Shown here in pieces: positions 48,191 to 53,500 of a stretch of DNA of 53,500 bases; positions within the stretch are counted from its first letter, which is position 1, and each line of letters begins with the position of its first letter. The notes below the pieces were generated by a model, which saw nothing but the letters and a program-made list of their open reading frames with translations, searched no databases and had not been told where the DNA came from. Source of the stretch: Mesostigma viride (taxonomy: Eukaryota; Streptophyta; Mesostigmatophyceae; Mesostigmatales; Mesostigmataceae); NCBI GenBank assembly GCA_009746045.1, contig RPFO01001021.1, positions 64,001 through 117,500 of the forward strand. The letters run 5' to 3'. Made by a program: the position numbers and the translations under genes.

Positions 48191-48553
48191 TTGGAGATGG
48201 GCTGTGGAGTGAGGTGGGGATCCAGAATGGAGGAGGCCAGTTCTGATGTCCAGTCCAGATTTCCAGCAATGACAGTTCTGAGTTCATGGTAGTCTTGCAG
48301 TTGTATTATCCAGGCATGGTTGCCTGTGTGTTAGTCACTTGATGACATTTCATCTGTGGGTGAATTTGTCTTATTCAGGGTTGACATGATCAGATGATAC
48401 TGAGATAGGAGGCCCTTTGGGGATGTAAAAACCCACTTGCTTGTCCCAAGAGGTGGTGGACTTCCTGTTTATTGTTGTGTTGTTTTGTGGAGGTTGTTGT
48501 TTTATTCTTCTTGGCTTCTAGGAACTGGGAGTTCCTGTCTTGAGGGGGAGATA
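48191..48553 (+). other. Non-coding 3' region with polypurine tract
   Basis: The polypurine tract GAGGGGGAGATA (48542-48553) abuts the 3' LTR and primes plus-strand DNA synthesis in LTR elements. The preceding ~350 bp are non-coding and are shared with the minus copy (49808-49954). Confidence 0.8.
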
Positions 48554-49242
48554 TGTAACAACCAAATGTTACATCCAAAGTTTTCCTACTGTTGATCTTA
48601 TTATGAGTTCTTTAGGACAATTATTTGGAAGTTAGGAGGCTTCGACGTCTGATAGATTGGGCCTGCTGAGATCTGTCGAATTATTGTTCTACCCTCATTG
48701 GTCGTGGCCTGATCCACGTAGGGTACTTTGCATGGTTTTGTTCAGTCAGTCATAGATTCTCTTTAATACCGTTGTACCTGGTGGATTGGTTCCAGGTCAT
48801 GGAGATTCGTATGTGCTGGCTTTGTGTTGTGTGAGGATTCGGAGCTAAGATCTTATCTTGAGTGATCCTCACTTTTGATTGGTCCTTCCGGGTTAGGGTG
48901 AGGACTCTGCGTGCACGATGACTTTTATCCTGTTTGTGGCGGCTGTGCATGTGTGCGTGTAAGAGCTAAAGCTATGGTGTAATTCAAGGGTTTCCTTGTT
49001 TCATCAATCAAACAACCCTTGCCAAAAGTCAACTATAACTTCAACAGATAGTCGACTTGGATATAACTTGTCTGTTGTGTCTAACAAGGGTGGGGACTCA
49101 TTCCCTTAACTGTTGAAGATCCATCTTCATTGCTTCTCTGGACGTGAAGTTATCTGTCGCGACTCCAACCCAGGTATAAAGATCTTTTCACATCAATGTT
49201 GATACTGAGGCTGTTGCAAACACAACATTTTTAGTCGTTACA
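48554..49242 (+). repeat. 3' LTR
   Basis: 689 bp, TGTAAC...GTTACA, followed by the target duplication GAGTC (49243-49247). Confidence 0.9.
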
Positions 49243-49962
49243 GAGTCCCTACCCTTGTTAGACACAACAGACAAGTTGTTTCCAAGTCAACTATCTGTTA
49301 GAGTAATAGATGACTTCGAGCAAGGGCTGATTGCTTGATGAAACAAGGAAATCCTTGAATTACACCATAGGTTTGGTTCCCACGTAAGCTGCTCTACACA
49401 ACCTCCACAAACAGGATAAAGGTCATCGTGCACGCAGAGTCAGCTCAATCCTAATCCGTAAGGACCAATCAAATGCGAGGAAGCACTCAAGGTAAGATCC
49501 TGTCCTCTAAATTCACAAAACAACACAAGGCCAGCACTACAGAATCTCCGTGACCTGGAACAAGATCCACCAGGTACAAAAGCCTTAAAGAGAATCTATA
49601 ATTGGCTGAACTAGGCCATTCAAAGTACCCCACGTGGATCAGGCCACGACCAATGAGGGTAGAACAATAATTCGCCGGACAAGTCTCAGCAGGCCCAATA
49701 CTAATCATACTTCGAAGCCTCATAACTTTTTCTAAATAATTGTCCCAAAGAACTCAAAGTATAAGATCAACAGTAGGAAAACTTTGGATGTAACATTTGG
49801 TTGTTACATATCTCCCCCTCAAGACAAGAACTCCCAATTCCTGAAAGTCAAGGAGAATAAAACAACACCCGCCACAATAAAACAACACAACAAGAAGCAG
49901 GAAGTCCACCATCTCTTGGGACAAGCAGATGGGTTTTTACATCCCCAAAGGGGCCTCCTGTC

Positions 49963-51510
49963 CAGTGATGCGCCATACGCCGTATTATACGCCGTATTTA
50001 GCGTATTATGCGCGATACGCAAGCGGCGCGTACGAAAATGGGGTACTTTTATACGCAACGCGTATTTTTGCGCATTTTTGCGTATTTTCGCGTATTTTTT
50101 GGCATATTTTTGGCTTACGAGGTGGGTGCATTTGCTTGCCTAGACTGCGGCGCGCCGACCTGTAGTAGGAACAAATAATTGCGTGATGAGCTAGCTAGTG
50201 TATAATGCAAGAAAGCGTTCGAATCGTGACTTGAGATCTTTCATGACCTCATGGGCAAAAACAGGATCTTTACCCACATGCCCAATGACAACCCATTAGA
50301 AGTCCAGTGGCTTCCGTGGTCTAGTAAGGCTCCGTTTTAGCCACTGACATCTTGATACCCTAGGCTTAGCAGGGATTAACTACTGGCTATATTTGGAATA
50401 AACGTACACCTAGCTATTTACCTGGAATCGTGACTTGTGCCTAGGCTTAGCAGGGATTAACTACTTGCTATATTTGGAATAAACGTACACCTATTTACCT
50501 GGAATCGTGACTTGTGAAGGCGGGAATGTGAAGGCGGGAAGGCTGAAGACTAAAGACAACAGGTGACAAGGTTTCTTTGTCTGCCAGCAACATCAGTGCG
50601 TAGCATATCGACATCCAGGCATGGCTGACGCGAGTGAGGAGTCAATGGAACACAATGATGATGTACGGCCCGATGAAGAAGAGGCCGCATCCGAAACTGT
50701 CTGGACATACATTAGCAAAGAGCGCATCCTCAAGAACGGGCTGCAGACAAATAACTACTTCATGGAGTGCTCACTCTGCCAGGCAAAGTTCAGTGGTTCT
50801 TCTACCCGAGCAAGGTGCCATATCCTGGGCGGCTCGTACGCAAAGGACGCAAAAGTGTGCCCTTGCAAGAAGCCACCGCCGGTACTCCGTTACAAGATGC
50901 TGATTGAGCAGGCGGAGAAGGATAGCACTGCCAAGAAACGGAAGGCGACTAGTGACGCCAAGAAGCAGGCTGATGTGCGGGCGGCGTTTCAGCATGACAG
51001 TCTTATTTTCAGATGGCACAATGTTCTTATCACTTCTATATTTGGCAGCTTGGCAGTCGGCCAAGCTCTCTTTAAGTACTATATTTGGAAGACAGTTCTC
51101 TGCCGCTTCAATGTATAGAGTGCATTCATATCTTGAGTTCTACAAATTTATTATCCTTTCCAGTGAGTTGTGAATTGATACGTACTGGTATTGATACTGA
51201 GTTGCATGTTGTCTCGATTTTGAAGAGAAACTATCAAGTTAGACCGTTAGAAACTATGCTTGTATTTCTAGGTAGTGATGACAATGCCAAGGTCATGCTA
51301 TATATGTCATGTATAGCCAAAAGGTATGGCAAAAACACCAGCAGACCATGCTTGGTTGCTCAGAATATGTTGAAAACCCCTCAAAACCATGCCAAAAAAG
51401 GGGTTTTCAACAGTTAGCGTACGATTAGCGTATAATACATTATACACCGCGTATTATACATTATACACCTGGGGCCGCGTACGACGCGTATCGCGTATGG
51501 CCCATCACTG
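49963..51510 (+). mobile_element. hAT transposon with BED-finger exon, deletion derivative
   Basis: Terminal repeats CAGTGATGCGCCATACGC and, inverted, CAGTGATGGGCCATACGC; 8-bp flanks CTCCTGTC (49955-49962) / CTCCTATC (51511-51518). CAGTG ends plus an 8-bp duplication are diagnostic of hAT. Subterminal CGTATTATAC-type repeats occur at both ends. 50357-50515 holds two ~78-bp direct repeats. A 12-bp perfect stem GTTGAAAACCCC / GGGGTTTTCAAC (51369-51380, 51400-51411) lies before the right end. The catalytic domain is absent. Confidence 0.85.
50621..51118 (+). CDS. BED zinc-finger N-terminal fragment of a hAT transposase
   Basis: Begins MADASEESMEHNDD. Residues ~40-90 read FMECSLCQAKFSGSSTRARC and HILGGSYAKDAKVCPCKK, a BED-type finger (C-x2-C...H...C) that binds transposon ends in hAT enzymes, followed by a basic coiled segment (EKDSTAKKRKATSDAKKQ). 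After about residue 128 the sequence is unlike a transposase; a splice site or deletion junction probably lies there. Retained DNA-binding domain without catalysis could act as a repressor (inference). Confidence 0.65.
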   Translation: MADASEESMEHNDDVRPDEEEAASETVWTYISKERILKNGLQTNNYFMECSLCQAKFSGSSTRARCHILGGSYAKDAKVCPCKKPPPVLRYKMLIEQAEKDSTAKKRKATSDAKKQADVRAAFQHDSLIFRWHNVLITSIFGSLAVGQALFKYYIWKTVLCRFNV

Positions 51511-51756
51511 CTCCTATCTCATCATCATCTGATCATGATCAAACCTGAATTAACAACTCCCACAGAATTGAAATCAGCACCAAGTGATCCAAAACACAGG
51601 CAGCAGTGCCTGGATAATACAAATTCAAGGACCACTATGAATCCCTGGAATCTGGAACTTCTGGAAATCTAGACTGGATATCAGAACTGGCCTCATCCAG
51701 TCTGGTTCCCCACCTCACTCCACAGCCCAATCTCCAAGCCAACCACTCTGAACCCC

Positions 51757-52500
51757 TCACACAGTGAACCAATCCCCCTTCCTCATATCCTTCCCCTTCA
51801 TCCCAAACAAGGAAAAGTGCTCCACCATGGCCACCAGATCTGGCCAGTTCCTGCTGATCTGAATATCCATGCAGGCCTCAGCAGCCTTGCCCAGCTCAGC
51901 AGAAAACCGACTGCAAGGAGCAGGGAAGGACAGGGTGACCACAGCCTGGCGGAGGGGATCAAAGACCCAACCACTAGCTGTCTTGTGGCGACACAGCCAG
52001 TTACTGTATTTTCTGATCAGGCACTCCGCAAAGGTGAAAACCTTTGCGTTCAGTGCCGGGCCGCGGAAAACGCGGAAAACGCGATCTGCAAATGAATCGG
52101 ACCGGAATCGAACTGGGGACCTCTCGCACCAATTTTGCTGACTATAGGACGGACGTCTCCGGTTACCATGGCATCGCCAACTTACACCTACAGTCATCCG
52201 CAAAAGTTCTCCTATCCGGGGAGTGATGCAAGCCTTTCGGATTTGGTACTAGATAAATCACTCGAGATCTGTGTGTAGGAGTACTACACACGTGTCTGCG
52301 TACGCGAGACTGTATGCCCACCAAAGCTGCAGGAAGGCTTTGACAGGCCCCCAGTTGGCCCCCAGTACAGGTACCAACACCCTCAGAGGAGTGACCCTCA
52401 ACTCGTTGGGAAACTTGGGCATCTGCAACCCTACAAATACAGTGGTGTCCTTGTGAGGAAAGCAAGAAGGCACAGAGCAGCTGGAAGACGGAAGCATATC
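51757..52500 (-). pseudogene. Extra 3' reading frame of the minus chromovirus copy, split by a SINE
   Basis: On the minus strand VGLQMPKFPNELRVTPLRVL runs to LQLWWAYS (52497-52316), the SINE intervenes, and NWLCRHKTASGWVFDPLRQA continues with CSRFSAELGKAAEACMDIQI, ending GDWFTV stop at 51757. The blocks match the decayed frame at about 47780-48175. Function unknown; the reading is cleaner than in the plus copy. Confidence 0.6.
52010..52308 (-). mobile_element. tRNA-like SINE, second copy
   Basis: About 300 bp, >90% alike to 57-132 plus 1150-1380. A 7-bp duplication ACTGTAT flanks it (52003-52009, 52309-52315). The minus strand contains A-box-like TATAGTCAGC and B-box-like AGTTCGATTCC (52095-52150). 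Its 5' end is shorter than in the first copy by ~40 bp. The tail ends CTGATCAGAAA. Confidence 0.8.
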
Positions 52501-52599
52501 AAACTCCCCCTTCAGGACAGCCTGCTCAATCAGCTCGGTATACGTCTGGTCATACCCAGCACATCATTCCAAAAAGCCATTTTTCCACCCTGAAAATTA

Positions 52600-53300
52600 T
52601 TCTAGGATAGGCTAATGATTAGTTTGGCCTCAAATTTGGCACCAAGGTGCCTAATCAGATATCTTATGGTGGCATGTGGTCAAATAATTTTTTGGGAGTC
52701 GGCAGCATGGTAACATGGTGACATTTGCTCGCATAAAAATACCGAATTTTCAGCACTTTCTGGCATGTATGCGCATATAATGACATCAAATGAACTCAAT
52801 TGGGCCTGGAACTTTGCACATGTTATAAACACATCCCATGCAGCATGCCCACAAAGTTTCAGGCTGGTTGGATCACAAAATGGTGACAGATGCTAGCATA
52901 AATACCCCCAAAATGCAGTTTTTCAGGGTTTTCCAAGGGTTTCATCACACATATGCATATATAATGACACCAAATGAACTCAGTTGGGCGTGGAACTTTG
53001 CATATGTTCTAAACACATCCCATGCAGCATGCCCACAAAGTTTCAGGCTGGTTTGATGACAAATTCGTGACAGATGCTAGCATAAACACCACAAAAATGC
53101 AGTTTTTCAGGGTTTTCCAAGGGTTTCATCACACATTTGCATATATAATGACATCAAATGAACTCAGTTGGACCTGGGACTTGGCACATGTTCGAAACAC
53201 ATCCCATGCAGCCTGCCCACAAAGCTTCAGGCTGGTTGGATAACAAATTGGTGACAGATGCTAGCATAAATACCACAGAAAAAGCAGCTTTCTATTGTTC
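52600..53300. repeat. 184-bp tandem repeat, about 3.5 units
   Basis: AAATGAACTCARTTGG recurs at 52787, 52971 and 53155; whole units align (GCATGCCCACAAAGTTTCAG; TTTTTCAGGGTTTTCCAAGG). Units are ~90% alike. Their length is near that of one nucleosome repeat. It abuts the truncated end of the minus chromovirus. Confidence 0.9.
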
Positions 53301-53500
53301 TTCCAAGGGTTTCATGGCAATCATTCCACCTTGGTGTACAGAAGGTTCCAAACAACACATCATTACATTATGCATCATATTTACAATGCAGGAAGGCATA
53401 CTTGGGGGCACATGCCGATAGTACAATGCATTAATAACACAGCTCTAGCCAGCTAGCTAGCTATATAGTGGCTAATGCCACACCCGGGGGCACGTTCTCA
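53301..53500. other. Window end; no feature recognised
   Basis: Short unique-looking stretch containing AGCTAGCTAGCTA; nothing further seen. Confidence 0.4.

Larger units (their letters stand above)
38245..49242 (+). mobile_element. Ty3/gypsy chromovirus, full structure, frameshifted
   Basis: LTRs 38245-38947 (703 bp) and 48554-49242 (689 bp) start TGTAAC and end GTTACA. Order: PBS, gag, protease, RT, RNase H, integrase, chromodomain, extra ORF, PPT. Protease-RT-RH-IN order with a chromodomain defines chromoviruses. The LTRs differ by multiple small indels and substitutions, so the insertion is not very recent. A hAT element sits in gag. Length without it is about 9.4 kb, long for the group because of ~1.6 kb after the chromodomain. 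Confidence 0.95.
38097..49807 (-). mobile_element. Minus-strand Ty3/gypsy LTR, split by a plus-strand element
   Basis: 38097-38244 and 49243-49807 are, on the minus strand, the two parts of one LTR homologous along its length to the plus-strand element's LTRs. The plus element (38245-49242) sits between them with a 5-bp duplication GAGTC (38240-38244, 49243-49247). To the right, GTCTTGAGGGGGAGATA (read on minus) is its polypurine tract and the internal region follows, so this is the 3' LTR. Confidence 0.85.
49808..52552 (-). mobile_element. 3' internal region of the minus-strand Ty3/gypsy element
   Basis: Once the hAT (49963-51510) and SINE (52010-52308) insertions are removed, this is collinear with about 47690-48553 of the plus element in reverse complement. 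Similarity stops near 52552, where satellite-type DNA begins, so gag and pol of this copy are missing. Confidence 0.85.

Overview
The window is nuclear DNA of a eukaryote with intron-rich genes buried in dense, nested transposable elements. Host genes have GT-AG introns with phases that agree across junctions, and there is no operon structure. Green-lineage affinity is inferred, not proven. The C-terminal part of the large minus-strand gene reads like the secreted 'root cap'/VWD-like proteins of plants and green algae. A repeat-rich green alga (prasinophyte-type) would fit. Species cannot be named from the sequence alone.

Host genes: (1) a two-exon minus-strand gene of unknown function (2769-4092); (2) a plus-strand four-exon gene (8151-13129) for a membrane-anchored, EGF-like-domain class I methyltransferase, reconstructed with all phases matching (453 aa); (3) a large minus-strand gene (23513 to at least 33955) that joins RTX-type calcium-binding repeats, Cys-rich exons and a root-cap/VWD-like C-terminus, carrying one apparent 1-nt frameshift. 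A possible first exon of this gene lies near 36300-36490.

Mobile elements: 57-1417 is a four-element nest resolved by four pairs of target-site duplications (TSDs). 4628-6500 is a 64-bp satellite abutting a truncated PIF/Harbinger transposase. 13681-18249 and 21762-23113 are LINE (RTE-like) clusters with AT-rich microsatellite tails. 18298-21757 is a complete-ended Kolobok-type DNA transposon with TTAA target sites; it encodes a broken Mutator/Kolobok transposase with a PHD-like finger and, unusually, a P2X7 C-terminal-like domain. From 38097 to 52552 a minus-strand Ty3/gypsy element carries in its LTR a plus-strand chromovirus (38245-49242, TSD GAGTC). Each of the two is further invaded by a hAT element, and the minus copy also by a tRNA-like SINE. 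Tandem repeats of 8, 24, 32, 40, 64 and 184 bp lie in introns and between genes.

Most distinctive observations: a 40-bp minisatellite that duplicates an exon end together with its splice donor in the methyltransferase gene; the RTX/EGF/root-cap fusion gene; the P2X7C-like reading frame inside a Kolobok element; a shared 3' stem-loop plus microsatellite tail in several retroelement families; and a conserved extra open reading frame after the chromodomain of the chromovirus.
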